From NCBI GenBank assembly GCA_023410575.1, contig JAEYPP010000017.1, positions 12,941-76,940 of the forward strand: a stretch of DNA of 64,000 nt, read 5' to 3'. Source of the stretch: Bacillota bacterium (GTDB lineage: Bacteria; Bacillota; Clostridia; Lachnospirales; Lachnospiraceae). Shown here piece after piece: positions 43,941-52,962 of this stretch; the stretch's first letter is position 1; each line of letters opens with the position of its first letter. The translations under genes were made by a program, and so were the position numbers. Under the pieces are notes generated by a model. That model was not told the DNA's origin, did no database searches, and saw nothing but the letters and a program-made list of their open reading frames with translations.

Positions 43941-45761
43941 ATGAATTTATTGACACTTGAAAATGTAAGCAAAAGTTATACCGAGCGTATGCTCTTTGAT
44001 AATATAAGTTTAGGTATTAATGATACAGATCGAATTGGTGTGATTGGTATTAATGGTACTGGTAAATCCACACTCTTAAAGATAATAGCTGGACTAGAGG
44101 AGGCTGATTGTGGAACTATAACTAAGGGAAAACAAGTAAGAATTGAATACCTACCTCAGATACCTGTTTTCGATGATTCACTTTCCATTCTAGAGAATGT
44201 ACTTGTTGGTAAATCTGCCAAAGAAGAGTATCGCAACCTAGCTGGGGAGGCGAAATCAATGCTTCAACGATTTGGGATTGAAGATTATGATGCTAGTTGT
44301 AAACTATTATCTGGTGGTCAGAAAAAACGTGTTGCTTTGGTACGTACCTTACTTACTTTTGCTGATATTTTAGTATTGGATGAACCTACAAATCACCTAG
44401 ACAGTACAATGACGGAGTGGCTAGAAGAATATCTAAAAAAGTTTAAGGGTGCATTTATCATGATCACTCATGATCGTTATTTCCTAGACCGAGTTACCAA
44501 CCGTATCATTGAACTTGATAAATCCAAGTTATTTAGTTATGTTGCAAACTATTCTAAGTTTATTGAATTAAAAGCCCAGCGAGAAGAAATGGAACTTGCA
44601 ACTGAACGTAAAAATAAGAGTTTATATCGTATGGAGTTAGAATGGATGATGCGGGGTGCTAGGGCACGATCCACAAAACAAAAGGCACATATTCAACGAT
44701 TTGAACAGTTAAAAGACCGTCCTCAGATACAAGTAGATGGTAAAGTTGAAATGTCGTCTATTGCTAGTCGCTTAGGAAAGAAAACAATTGAACTTGACCA
44801 TATCTCAAAATACTATGACAACCGATGTTTAATCAGCGATTTTTCCTATATCTTCTTACCGGGAGATTATATCGGTATTGTTGGATGCAATGGATGTGGA
44901 AAATCCACATTACTAAAAATCTTGACTCAAACAATTCCACCAGATTCAGGTGACGTTCATATAGGTACTACCGTAAAGTTAGGATATTTTTCTCAAGAAA
45001 ACGAATTTATGGATGAATCAAAGAAGGTAATTGACTATATTCGTGATACCGCTGAATATATACAGACTATAGACGGCACGATTACAGCATCTCAAATGTG
45101 TGAACGTTTTCTATTTACAGGTTCCATGCAATATATGCTCATATCGAATTTAAGTGGTGGGGAAAAGAGGAGATTGTATTTACTTAAAATATTGATGGAT
45201 GCACCTAATGTACTTGTTTTAGATGAGCCTACCAATGATTTGGACATTCAAACACTTACGATTCTCGAGGATTATCTAAGTACATTTCAAGGTATTGTAA
45301 TCACAGTATCCCATGATCGTTATTTCTTAGATAAGATAGCAACACGTATGTTTGCTTTTGAGGGAAATGGGGTGATTCGTCAGTATGAAGGAGATTTCTC
45401 AGATTATAAAGCTGCGATTGATAGTTATCCACCGCAAGGTGCTAAAAATAATTACTCTATCAACAATTCAACTCAAAACAATACTCCAGAAGTGGATAAA
45501 AAGTCAACGCAAAGACAATCCGAAAAAAAACTTAAATTTAGCTATAATGAGCAACGTGAATTTGACATGATTGACTCTGTGATTTCTGATTTAGAAGCAA
45601 AGATGGAAGAGCTTGATGCTCAAATTGCAGCATCTGCCTCAGAGTATGGTAAACTTAATGATCTTCTTGCACAAAAAGAAAAAGTTGAGCAAGAATACGA
45701 AGTAAAGATGGAACGCTGGGTATATCTTAATGACTTAAATGATCGAATCAATAATCAATAA
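43941..45761 (+). CDS. ABC-F family ATPase, Uup-like
   Basis: This 606-residue protein has two ABC domains and no membrane segment. Walker A motifs are GINGTGKST (about 36-44) and GCNGCGKST. Signatures are LLSGGQKKR and NLSGGEKRR. Walker B motifs are LVLDEPTNHLD and LVLDEPTNDLD. A linker with an arm-like region precedes a C-terminal coiled coil (QREFDMIDSVISDLEAKMEELD), which marks Uup-like members. ABC-F proteins act on ribosomes or DNA, not in transport. A bidirectional terminator follows. Confidence 0.93.
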   Translation: MNLLTLENVSKSYTERMLFDNISLGINDTDRIGVIGINGTGKSTLLKIIAGLEEADCGTITKGKQVRIEYLPQIPVFDDSLSILENVLVGKSAKEEYRNLAGEAKSMLQRFGIEDYDASCKLLSGGQKKRVALVRTLLTFADILVLDEPTNHLDSTMTEWLEEYLKKFKGAFIMITHDRYFLDRVTNRIIELDKSKLFSYVANYSKFIELKAQREEMELATERKNKSLYRMELEWMMRGARARSTKQKAHIQRFEQLKDRPQIQVDGKVEMSSIASRLGKKTIELDHISKYYDNRCLISDFSYIFLPGDYIGIVGCNGCGKSTLLKILTQTIPPDSGDVHIGTTVKLGYFSQENEFMDESKKVIDYIRDTAEYIQTIDGTITASQMCERFLFTGSMQYMLISNLSGGEKRRLYLLKILMDAPNVLVLDEPTNDLDIQTLTILEDYLSTFQGIVITVSHDRYFLDKIATRMFAFEGNGVIRQYEGDFSDYKAAIDSYPPQGAKNNYSINNSTQNNTPEVDKKSTQRQSEKKLKFSYNEQREFDMIDSVISDLEAKMEELDAQIAASASEYGKLNDLLAQKEKVEQEYEVKMERWVYLNDLNDRINNQ

Positions 45762-45806
45762 GTATAAAGGATGAAGCTGTAGATAATTACTGTGACACAT
45801 GAATAA

Positions 45807-45849
45807 AAGGATACGAGTAAGAGTTATATCATCTCTTGTTCGTATCCTT
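45807..45849. terminator. Bidirectional terminator between ABC-F and GNAT genes
   Basis: The stem AAGGATACGA-gt-AAGAG pairs with CTCTT-gt-TCGTATCCTT around a nine-nt loop, between convergent genes. Confidence 0.88.
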
Positions 45850-45854
45850 ATCTA

Positions 45855-46697
45855 TTAAACTTCAAATTCATAGTATAACTGCTGTTGAGTAATATGAAAC
45901 CCAGCCTGTTGATACATATGAAATGCAAAAGTATTTGTACTTGTAACTTGCAACAAATATTTAACCTGTTTTGACCTAGTTTGAGATAATAATTTCAAAA
46001 GCATAGCTTTCCCATATCCTTTGTTTTGATAGTTTGGTAAAATTGTCAAATCAAACAAAGTCAAAAATGTAGAATCCTCATAGTAAGCGCAAATTCCTAT
46101 CGGTTTTAAGCGATCAAGCCACACTAAAAAACCATGCATTGCTTTATCTATTAGCAATGATTCAAAACGCTCTTTGGCATCTTCTTGAGACATTCTATGT
46201 TGATCTTTCAGTATATTCTCATAAAATTTTTTATCTTTATATGTTACTGGAATTAAAGATATACTTGCATCTTGCCCAATTAACTCATTGGTTTGATTTG
46301 TTAACGTGACATCTAACCCCTCAGGAAAGAGAGTCATCATATATTCAGCGTAATCAAAGTGAAGATTTACAACTTCAGGTAAAAATTCTTGCGTCTCTAC
46401 ATATAACTTCTCTATCGCATTCGATGAAAATATTTTCTTCAGCTCTTTTAGAAAATTATTATCCTTTGTAAATACTCTTCCATAAGCACAATTCTCTTTA
46501 ATAGCATCGAGAATTAATAAGCCTGTAATTCCATCCTGACTCATTCCTAGATAATAGGGTTCCATTTCCCCCTCATAGTACATATTTACTTCTTTTATAT
46601 ATTCATCAAGATCAGCCGTTTGATGAAATTGTTCTCTTAAAAAAAGCTTTATTTGCATTACTTGATTGCAGTCTAAACTATTGAATACATGTACCAT
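45855..46697 (-). CDS. GNAT acetyltransferase with extra N-terminal domain
   Basis: This 280-residue protein has a GNAT domain in the C-terminal half (IGICAYYEDSTFLTLFDLTILPNYQNKGYGKAMLLKLLSQ and NTFAFHMYQQAGFHI). The N-terminal half may be a degenerate second GNAT fold. It lies 27 bp after rsmA on the same strand. The substrate is unknown. Confidence 0.8.
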   Translation of the reverse strand: MVHVFNSLDCNQVMQIKLFLREQFHQTADLDEYIKEVNMYYEGEMEPYYLGMSQDGITGLLILDAIKENCAYGRVFTKDNNFLKELKKIFSSNAIEKLYVETQEFLPEVVNLHFDYAEYMMTLFPEGLDVTLTNQTNELIGQDASISLIPVTYKDKKFYENILKDQHRMSQEDAKERFESLLIDKAMHGFLVWLDRLKPIGICAYYEDSTFLTLFDLTILPNYQNKGYGKAMLLKLLSQTRSKQVKYLLQVTSTNTFAFHMYQQAGFHITQQQLYYEFEV

Positions 46698-46724
46698 GAA
46701 AAATTCTCCTTATGACTACTGCAC

Positions 46725-47597
46725 TTAAGCCAGTTTTGTATCGATAATATCTGATAAAGTTGCAAACTGTTGAAGTGAAAGTGCTTCCCCTCGAATTGTT
46801 TCCGACACACCTAACTCCTTAATGGATTCCATAATAATCTCCTTAGGAAGTGAAATCTCAGGTGAATTATTAAGCCCATTAACTAATGTTTTTCTTCGTT
46901 GATTAAATGATGCTCGAATTAGACGAAACATTAAGCGTTCATCTTTAACTTTCACCGGAGCATCTTCATGTAAAGTCAAACGAATTACCGCTGAACCTAC
47001 ATTGGGTCTCGGCATAAAACAATTAGGTGGAACATTGGCAACAATATATGGATCAGCGTAAAATTGTACTGCTAGAGAAAGTGCTCCATAATTCTTATTT
47101 CCAGGTCCTGATTGCATACGCTCTGCTACTTCTTTTTGAACCATAACTGTAATATTCTCAATTGGCACATGTGCTTCAAATAATCCCATTATAATTGGTG
47201 TCGTAATATAGTAAGGAAGATTTGCGACAACCTTGATTGGCTTCCCATTATTTCTTTCCTGAACAATTTTGTTGATATCAACTTTTAAAATATCTTGATT
47301 GATAATCGTAATATTATCATAAGATGATAATGTATCATTTTCTAAGATAGGAATTAAGTTCTTATCAATTTCAACTGCAATAACCTCTCTGGCACTCTCA
47401 CAAAGGTATTGAGTCATGGTACCGATGCCTGGACCAATCTCAAGAACCATATCCTCCTTCGTAATATGTGCAGAGGTTATAATCTTGTCTAATACGTGTG
47501 TATCGATCAAAAAGTTTTGCCCAAACTTTTTTTGAAATATAAAATGATATTTATTTAAAATCTCAATTGTATTTTTTGGATCTCCTAGTGTTGCCAT
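46725..47597 (-). CDS. rsmA: 16S rRNA dimethyladenosine methyltransferase
   Basis: This 290-residue enzyme (KsgA) dimethylates two adjacent adenines in helix 45 of 16S rRNA. KFGQNFLIDTHVLDKI, the SAM motif LEIGPGIGTMTQYL and the catalytic NLPYYITTP (NLPY) are intact, with FNQRRKTLVNGL near the C-terminus. GAAAGGAAAG precedes the ATG. It overlaps the TatD gene by 13 bp, the usual TatD-RsmA arrangement in Firmicutes. Confidence 0.96.
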   Translation of the reverse strand: MATLGDPKNTIEILNKYHFIFQKKFGQNFLIDTHVLDKIITSAHITKEDMVLEIGPGIGTMTQYLCESAREVIAVEIDKNLIPILENDTLSSYDNITIINQDILKVDINKIVQERNNGKPIKVVANLPYYITTPIIMGLFEAHVPIENITVMVQKEVAERMQSGPGNKNYGALSLAVQFYADPYIVANVPPNCFMPRPNVGSAVIRLTLHEDAPVKVKDERLMFRLIRASFNQRRKTLVNGLNNSPEISLPKEIIMESIKELGVSETIRGEALSLQQFATLSDIIDTKLA

Positions 47598-48397
47598 GAA
47601 CTTTCCTTTCTAAGTATGAAACCATATAGTGTTTTCGCATTGATTTCTGTCTGTTCTATCACCTCATTTAGTGTTAGATTTTTTATCTCCGCAATCATGT
47701 TAGCAACATACTTTAAGTTTGTAGAGTCATTACGTTTTCCACGATTCGGTTCTGGTGAAAGATAAGGACAATCTGTCTCTAGAACAATCCTCTCTATTGG
47801 AGTTTGTTCCACTACCTCTTTCATCTTTTTTGCATTTTTAAAAGTAACAACACCACCAATACCAAGATAGAAACCCATATTCGTAAATTCTCTTGCCACT
47901 TCAATCCCATAAGAAAAACAGTGAATAACTCCTGTCAAAGGTTTCCCTTTGCTCTTGGCATATTCTTTTGCTTCCTTTACTATCTCTAATGTATCTGCCG
48001 CTGCATCACGACTATGAATAATAACAGGCTTTTCTTCCTCAATTGCAAGATGTAATTGTCTCTTAAACCACTCCTTCTGATGATCACGTTCTGGAGTGTC
48101 CCAATAATAATCTAGTCCAATTTCACCCAATGCTACCACTTTTTCTTCCTGTAGATGTTCCCTAATCCAATAAAGATCAGATTCCGTTAATCCAGCAGTA
48201 TCACTCGGATGAACACCAATTGCACAATGAACAAACTCATATTTTTTCGCTAATTCTAAGGACTGTTTTGAACTAACCATACTAGCCCCAACATTCACAA
48301 CATAATCTATTTTCTCGTCCTTAAGGGAAGTTAACACAGAATCTCTATCCTCATCAAATGCTTCATCATCATAATGCGCATGAGTTTCAAATATCAT
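47585..48397 (-). CDS. TatD-family deoxyribonuclease
   Basis: This 270-residue TIM-barrel hydrolase has HAHYDD (residues 6-11, two metal His), GEIGLDYYWD, IIHSRDA, GVIHCFSYG and the late ETDCPYLSPEPNRGKRN. All metal ligands of the family are visible. It is upstream of rsmA and overlaps it. Relatives are 3'-5' DNases acting on single-stranded DNA. Confidence 0.93.
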   Translation of the reverse strand: MIFETHAHYDDEAFDEDRDSVLTSLKDEKIDYVVNVGASMVSSKQSLELAKKYEFVHCAIGVHPSDTAGLTESDLYWIREHLQEEKVVALGEIGLDYYWDTPERDHQKEWFKRQLHLAIEEEKPVIIHSRDAAADTLEIVKEAKEYAKSKGKPLTGVIHCFSYGIEVAREFTNMGFYLGIGGVVTFKNAKKMKEVVEQTPIERIVLETDCPYLSPEPNRGKRNDSTNLKYVANMIAEIKNLTLNEVIEQTEINAKTLYGFILRKESSWQH

Positions 48398-48467
48398 ATG
48401 ATTATACCTTTTCTTTCTAATCTCTTATTTCTTGTATTATAAAGAGTTTCTTACGAAAAGTCTACTT

Positions 48468-49166
48468 TTATTCAGCATTTACAGTCCCCTGTGCCCCATC
48501 CATGATGCATTGTTTTCCAACTAAGCTTATACTCTCTTCGTTCATTTTTATAATCATAGGTATTCCTAATGTTTTTACAACCACAGAAATATGACTCTCC
48601 ACTTCCCCTAATAAATCAACAATACCGATGGCTCCCCGTTCATATAAATGCAGTACATCTTCTATACTGAACTGTCTTCCCAATGCAATAAATGGACTGA
48701 ATGTACTTTTTTCATATACAATTCCTTTGTCCACACCTTTTTCCTTTTGAACCTCTTGCTCTAGTAGATTTAATATCTCCATTAAATCAATCTTTCTTGC
48801 CTTCTGATAGGAATCACCAAACTGGTTAAAAAGTTTTACATAATCATTAAATACATACTGTAATGCCCATTCTGCCTGTATCTTTTGCTCTTCAATCATA
48901 TTCAACACTTTATCAATACATCCCTGATCCTCTACCATATGAAGATGACCTTGAACAATCATTGCAACTGCTACTCCAACTTTCTTAATCGCAAGTTCAT
49001 ATAATGTTGTAAGGTTTTTCTGTACATTTTTATATGCTTTTCTCACATATTCTTGTTCTTGCTGCACTTTAGTAATATAGTGCTTTTCATATACACAAGA
49101 TAAGTCCTTACAAAACTTTACCTCAGCCTTTGCAATCCCATTCGATATACCTACTCCAGAATACAT
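48468..49166 (-). CDS. Enzyme I-like protein lacking the PEP-binding barrel
   Basis: This 232-residue protein resembles only the N-terminal half of PTS enzyme I. It starts GVGISNGIAKAEVKF, has a helical HPr-binding-like domain with MVEDQGCIDKVLNMI, then a swivelling phosphohistidine-type domain with EVESHISVVVKTLGIPMI. In that segment the SH pair matches the position of the active-site His (TSHxAI) of enzyme I, though the preceding glycines and Thr are altered. The C-terminal PEP-binding barrel is absent. It may accept phosphate from another protein or be regulatory. It is monocistronic. Confidence 0.75.
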   Translation of the reverse strand: MYSGVGISNGIAKAEVKFCKDLSCVYEKHYITKVQQEQEYVRKAYKNVQKNLTTLYELAIKKVGVAVAMIVQGHLHMVEDQGCIDKVLNMIEEQKIQAEWALQYVFNDYVKLFNQFGDSYQKARKIDLMEILNLLEQEVQKEKGVDKGIVYEKSTFSPFIALGRQFSIEDVLHLYERGAIGIVDLLGEVESHISVVVKTLGIPMIIKMNEESISLVGKQCIMDGAQGTVNAE

Positions 49167-49349
49167 ACTCCCCCCCTAATTTGGTCCAATTTATATCTTA
49201 CAAATTTCTTCCACCTTATCATCATATTTTCATGAAGTCAATAATTAATCTATGATAGTTACTTTCTAACACATGTGTTATAATGTATAAAGCTAAAATA
49301 TTGTTTTATTTAATGATGATTATAATAACATTATATTAATGGAGGATTT

Positions 49350-50366
49350 ATGAAGCGAGACCCTTATATGGATAACCTACGTTGTCTCTTAATTATTCTA
49401 GTTGTGTTAGGACATTTTTTTAGTAAAATATCATCTATTGAAGCGTATAAATATCTCAACTATTTCATTTATCTATTTCATATGCCTTTATTTATTTTTG
49501 TATCTGGATATTTTTCAAAAAGTATTATTAAAAATGGTGTGTTTCAATCAAAAAAAGTATTCTCCATATTCTGGATGTATCTTCTCTTTCGGTGCATAAC
49601 GTATTTAATTACTGGATATTATAAAGGATTTCATAGTTTTAAGCTATTTGATGAAAGCTCTGCTCCTTGGTACTTGCTCTCCCTTAGCCTATGGTACTTA
49701 ATGATTCCATTAATTCGTAATTATAAAGCCAAATATGTGATACCAATCACCTTTGTTATTGGTATCCTGATTGGTTTTGATTCCTCTGTTGGTACGTTCT
49801 TATCTTTATCAAGAACAATTGTTTTCTTTCCTTTCTTTTGCATTGGTTATTATTTTACACCAGAACTACTATCTAGCTTACTTAAGAAAAAATTGCGTAT
49901 CCCATCTTTTATACTATTGGCAGTTACTTTAGGATTACTTCTTTGGAAGGGAAATCTTTTTTCTCCATACGCTAGATTTTCTTATGGCGCAACTTCATAT
50001 GCTGGTATTCTAAAGAAAGATTATTATTTTACTGGTCCACTATACCGTACCATTTGGTATGTTGTTGCTATTATATTATCACTTGCTGTTATGTATATCA
50101 TTCCAAGATGTCATACTTGGTTCACTTACATCGGTCAGCGAACACTTAGTGTGTATGTTGTACATGTATTAATTCGAAATGTACTCGTTTATGAAGGTTT
50201 CAATACTTATATTTTAAGCTTACCACGGATTTATTCCCTTTTCGTTTTTGTTGTATGTATAGTAATTGTACTCATTTCCTCCAGTCCTATTGTATTTAAA
50301 CCATTTTCCTACTTAATGGCTCACCCATTTTTTACGGATATTTTCAAGAAAAAAAATAATAATTAA
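49350..50366 (+). CDS. Acyltransferase 3 family membrane protein
   Basis: This 338-residue protein has about ten transmembrane segments. It starts RDPYMDNLRCLLIILVVLGHFFSK, which carries the conserved DNLR and H of acyltransferase_3. Members O-acylate cell-surface polysaccharides at the membrane. GGAGG precedes the ATG. The next gene set is separated by the palindrome at 50373-50429. No polysaccharide genes are adjacent. Confidence 0.87.
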   Translation: MKRDPYMDNLRCLLIILVVLGHFFSKISSIEAYKYLNYFIYLFHMPLFIFVSGYFSKSIIKNGVFQSKKVFSIFWMYLLFRCITYLITGYYKGFHSFKLFDESSAPWYLLSLSLWYLMIPLIRNYKAKYVIPITFVIGILIGFDSSVGTFLSLSRTIVFFPFFCIGYYFTPELLSSLLKKKLRIPSFILLAVTLGLLLWKGNLFSPYARFSYGATSYAGILKKDYYFTGPLYRTIWYVVAIILSLAVMYIIPRCHTWFTYIGQRTLSVYVVHVLIRNVLVYEGFNTYILSLPRIYSLFVFVVCIVIVLISSSPIVFKPFSYLMAHPFFTDIFKKKNNN

Positions 50367-50369
50367 TAC

Positions 50370-50398
50370 TTGACAAGCCATGAGTCATATTGTATATA
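50370..50398 (+). promoter_or_regulatory. Sigma-A promoter of the gntR-ABC operon
   Basis: TTGACA, a 17-nt spacer and TATATA, the -10 being the innermost part of the left palindrome arm. Confidence 0.75.
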
Positions 50399-50429
50399 GT
50401 ATATATATACAATATGACTCATGGCTTGT
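50373..50429. repeat. 26-bp perfect inverted repeat, probable operator
   Basis: The two arms are perfect complements (ACAAGCCATGAGTCA...TGTATATA in one arm) around a 5-bp AT centre. The left arm overlaps the promoter of the gntR gene. There is no T run after it on either strand, so it is not a typical intrinsic terminator. It is best explained as the operator for the encoded GntR regulator. Confidence 0.8.
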
Positions 50430-50479
50430 ATCAAGAGAATTGATGCTAACTAAATTTATCACAGGAAGGGTGGTGGGCA

Positions 50480-50854
50480 ATGAATATAAATATTAGTAAC
50501 TCAAGTGGTCAACCAATTTATGATCAAATTTCTTCTCAGATTAAAAATCTCATTATCACTGGTGAACTTGTTGAAGGAGATGCACTTCCAAGTATGAGAT
50601 TACTTGCAAAAGAATTGAGAATTAGTGTAATAACCACAAAGCGTGCATATGAGGAGCTAGAACGAGATGGATTTATTGTATCTATTACAGGGAAAGGCAG
50701 TTTCGTAGCAAGCAAAAATACAGATTTTATTCGAGAAGAACACTTAAAGCAAACAGAAGAATATCTACAAAAAGCAGTGGATGCTTCTATCTTAGCTGGA
50801 GTATCTCTAAAAGAACTCATTGATTTATTGACCTATATTTATAAAGGAGAATAA
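50480..50854 (+). CDS. GntR-family regulator, YtrA subfamily
   Basis: This 124-residue DNA-binding protein has the winged helix in the N-terminal 75 residues (QPIYDQISSQIKNLIITGELVEGDALPSMRLLAKEL and TTKRAYEELERDGFI). The short C-terminus without an effector domain marks the YtrA group, which controls adjacent ABC transporters and itself. The ABC ATPase gene follows 2 bp after the stop. A strong palindrome and promoter lie about 50 bp upstream. Confidence 0.92.
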   Translation: MNINISNSSGQPIYDQISSQIKNLIITGELVEGDALPSMRLLAKELRISVITTKRAYEELERDGFIVSITGKGSFVASKNTDFIREEHLKQTEEYLQKAVDASILAGVSLKELIDLLTYIYKGE

Positions 50855-50856
50855 TT

Positions 50857-51705
50857 ATGGATTATGCAGTTGATATATCCAATGTTACAAAGAACTATTC
50901 CGATTTTACACTTAATAATCTGAGTTTAAAGGTACCACAAGGGTGTATTCTGGGTTTAGTTGGAGAAAATGGGGCTGGTAAAAGTACCACCATCAAATTA
51001 ATCTTAAATACAATTAAACAAAATAGTGGAACCATCAAAGTTTTTGGTAAAGACTCCACTAACCTCTCAAATTCTGAAAAAGAAAAGATTGGATTTGTTA
51101 TGGATACTTGCTGTTTTCCTGAAGTACTTAATGCAATTGATATCGGCAAGTTCTCTTCTAGAATCTACTCCCAATGGGATAACGCTAAGTATACCGAGTA
51201 TTTAAAGCGATTTGATATCTCACCGAAAAAAATGATTGTAGATTACTCAAAAGGAATGAAAACAAAACTTAATATAGCATGTGCTCTTAGTCATAAACCA
51301 ACCTTGCTTATTCTTGATGAGGCTACTACAGGTTTAGACCCTATTATACGTGATGAAATTCTCGATATCTTTTTAGAATTTATGCAAGATGAGACTCACT
51401 CTATTCTTATGTCCTCTCATATCACAAGTGACTTAGAAAAAGTCTGTGATTATATTGCTTTAATCCACAAAGGAAACCTAATCTTCTCTGTGGAAAAAGA
51501 TAAATTACTTGAAACTTATGGCATCGCCAAATGTTCTGAACAGGAACTATATCAAATACCAAAACAAGCCATCGTACGATACCGCAAGAATAAATTTGGG
51601 GTAGAAGTTTTAGTTAATAAAAAACATGTGGCCAAAAACTTACTTATAGATCCAGCTTCCATTGAAGATGTTATGCTTTTTAATATTAGGGGGTTATCTT
51701 TATGA
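50857..51705 (+). CDS. ABC transporter ATPase, YtrB-like
   Basis: This 282-residue ATPase has Walker A GENGAGKST (36-44), signature DYSKGMKTKLNIACAL (SKGM in place of SGGQ, usual in this family), Walker B LLILDEATTGLDP and the switch His in MSSHITSDLEK. It overlaps the permease gene by 4 bp (ATGA). With the GntR regulator and ABC-2 permease it forms a self-regulated export or envelope-stress module. Confidence 0.92.
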   Translation: MDYAVDISNVTKNYSDFTLNNLSLKVPQGCILGLVGENGAGKSTTIKLILNTIKQNSGTIKVFGKDSTNLSNSEKEKIGFVMDTCCFPEVLNAIDIGKFSSRIYSQWDNAKYTEYLKRFDISPKKMIVDYSKGMKTKLNIACALSHKPTLLILDEATTGLDPIIRDEILDIFLEFMQDETHSILMSSHITSDLEKVCDYIALIHKGNLIFSVEKDKLLETYGIAKCSEQELYQIPKQAIVRYRKNKFGVEVLVNKKHVAKNLLIDPASIEDVMLFNIRGLSL

Positions 51706-52316
51706 TTGGATTATTAATAAAAGACTTTTCAATAGTAAAAAAGCAGGTTAAAATTGCTGCTGTTATGTTGTTTTTTGCTGCTGTCTGGGCATTCTACGAA
51801 AAGGATGCAACAATGTTTGCATATATGTCTGTCCTTTTTGGGTTCTTTTTACCTTTGACAGCAATCGGTTATGATGAACGTTCCCAATGGAATAAATATG
51901 CATTATGTATGCCATTGAAGAAATCCTACCTTGTTACAAGTAAATATATCCTTGGATTTCTAACTATCTCTATAAGTGTTATTGTTTTCTATCTCATAAC
52001 TTTACTTATCAATTCCAATCTATCATTAGATCAAGTACAAGTAGGGCTTGCTATCCTAAGTGGAGGAATGATTTTCTTAAGTATATATCTTCCTATCTGT
52101 TTTCGTTTTGGAACAGAAAAAGCCCGTTATATGATTATTACTATCAGCTTTATGCCTACAACCATCATACTCATATTAAAGAAACTTAATCTATTATCAG
52201 AGCCAAAAGAAGAAACACTTCTACTTCTAGTTCAACTCTTGCCAATTATTGGGCTTTTCATTGTTTTTTTATCTGTTATGATTTCTATTCAAGTAATAAA
52301 GAATAAAGAATATTAA
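51702..52316 (+). CDS. ABC-2 type permease subunit
   Basis: This 204-residue membrane protein has about six helices, starting MIGLLIKDFSIVKKQVKIAAVMLFFAAVWAFYEK. It resembles the small ABC-2 permeases paired with YtrB-like ATPases (DUF/ABC2_membrane group). It is co-translated with the ATPase through an ATGA overlap and is the last gene of the operon. The substrate is unknown. Confidence 0.85.
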   Translation: MIGLLIKDFSIVKKQVKIAAVMLFFAAVWAFYEKDATMFAYMSVLFGFFLPLTAIGYDERSQWNKYALCMPLKKSYLVTSKYILGFLTISISVIVFYLITLLINSNLSLDQVQVGLAILSGGMIFLSIYLPICFRFGTEKARYMIITISFMPTTIILILKKLNLLSEPKEETLLLLVQLLPIIGLFIVFLSVMISIQVIKNKEY

Positions 52317-52357
52317 TCATAATTAGAGTTACTTACTTTCACAATAATTTATTCATG

Positions 52358-52403
52358 GTTATATTATCTAGTACTATACTTCTCATGTACTAGGTAATAT
52401 AAC
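52358..52403. terminator. Hairpin terminator after the gntR-ABC operon
   Basis: A 17-bp stem (GTTATATTAtCTAGTAC/GTACTAGgTAATATAAC) with a 12-nt loop lies between convergent operons. The T run is weak (TTCTTTA), so efficiency is uncertain. Confidence 0.65.
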
Positions 52404-52431
52404 TTCTTTACTTAACATGATGATGTTGAAT

Positions 52432-52959
52432 TCAAAAAGCCCATCCCATAATCACGGTACTTGCTATGACACCTGCTAATGTTGCAACAAGTGCACCTGC
52501 CAATGTATATCTTGTCTTTTTAACTTTAGCTGTCATAAAGTATACTGCCATTGTATAAAAAATAGTCTCTGTACAGCTCATAATAATACTCGTTAATCTC
52601 CCAATATAGGAATCTGGCCCATACTCCTTAAATATATCTAGTAATAAACTAGTTGCTGCCGAGGAAGAAAACATTTTTATTATGACTAATGGAACTGCCT
52701 CTGATGGAAAATGTATCTTTTGAATAACACCTTCAATACTTAAAGACAAAGCCTCTAGCACTCCAGAAGCCCTTAATATACCGATAGCGACCATTAATCC
52801 GATTAAGGTAGGCAAAATATCAAGTACGACATGAAAACCCTCTTTTGCCCCTTTTATAAAGTCGTCATAGACATTTCTTTTCATGAGTAACCCCATTCCT
52901 ATAATACAGAAAAAAAGAAACGGTATGATGTAATTTGATACATATACAATAAATCCCAT
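52432..52959 (-). CDS. spmB: Spore maturation protein SpmB
   Basis: This 175-residue membrane protein has a nucleoside-recognition (Gate-like) fold. FIKGAKEGFHVVLDILPTLIGLMVAIGILRASG and EAVPLVIIKMFSSSAATSLLLDIFKEYGPDSYIG are the family signature. SpmA and SpmB act together in spore core dehydration and heat resistance. The gene follows spmA by 3 bp. Confidence 0.93.
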   Translation of the reverse strand: MGFIVYVSNYIIPFLFFCIIGMGLLMKRNVYDDFIKGAKEGFHVVLDILPTLIGLMVAIGILRASGVLEALSLSIEGVIQKIHFPSEAVPLVIIKMFSSSAATSLLLDIFKEYGPDSYIGRLTSIIMSCTETIFYTMAVYFMTAKVKKTRYTLAGALVATLAGVIASTVIMGWAF

Positions 52960-52962
52960 AGA

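Noticed and set aside
52358..52403. Hairpin with CTAGTAC arms as another copy of the dispersed repeat
   Set aside because: It shares only AT-rich palindromic character. The CGGAGC and GGAAATT landmarks are absent.
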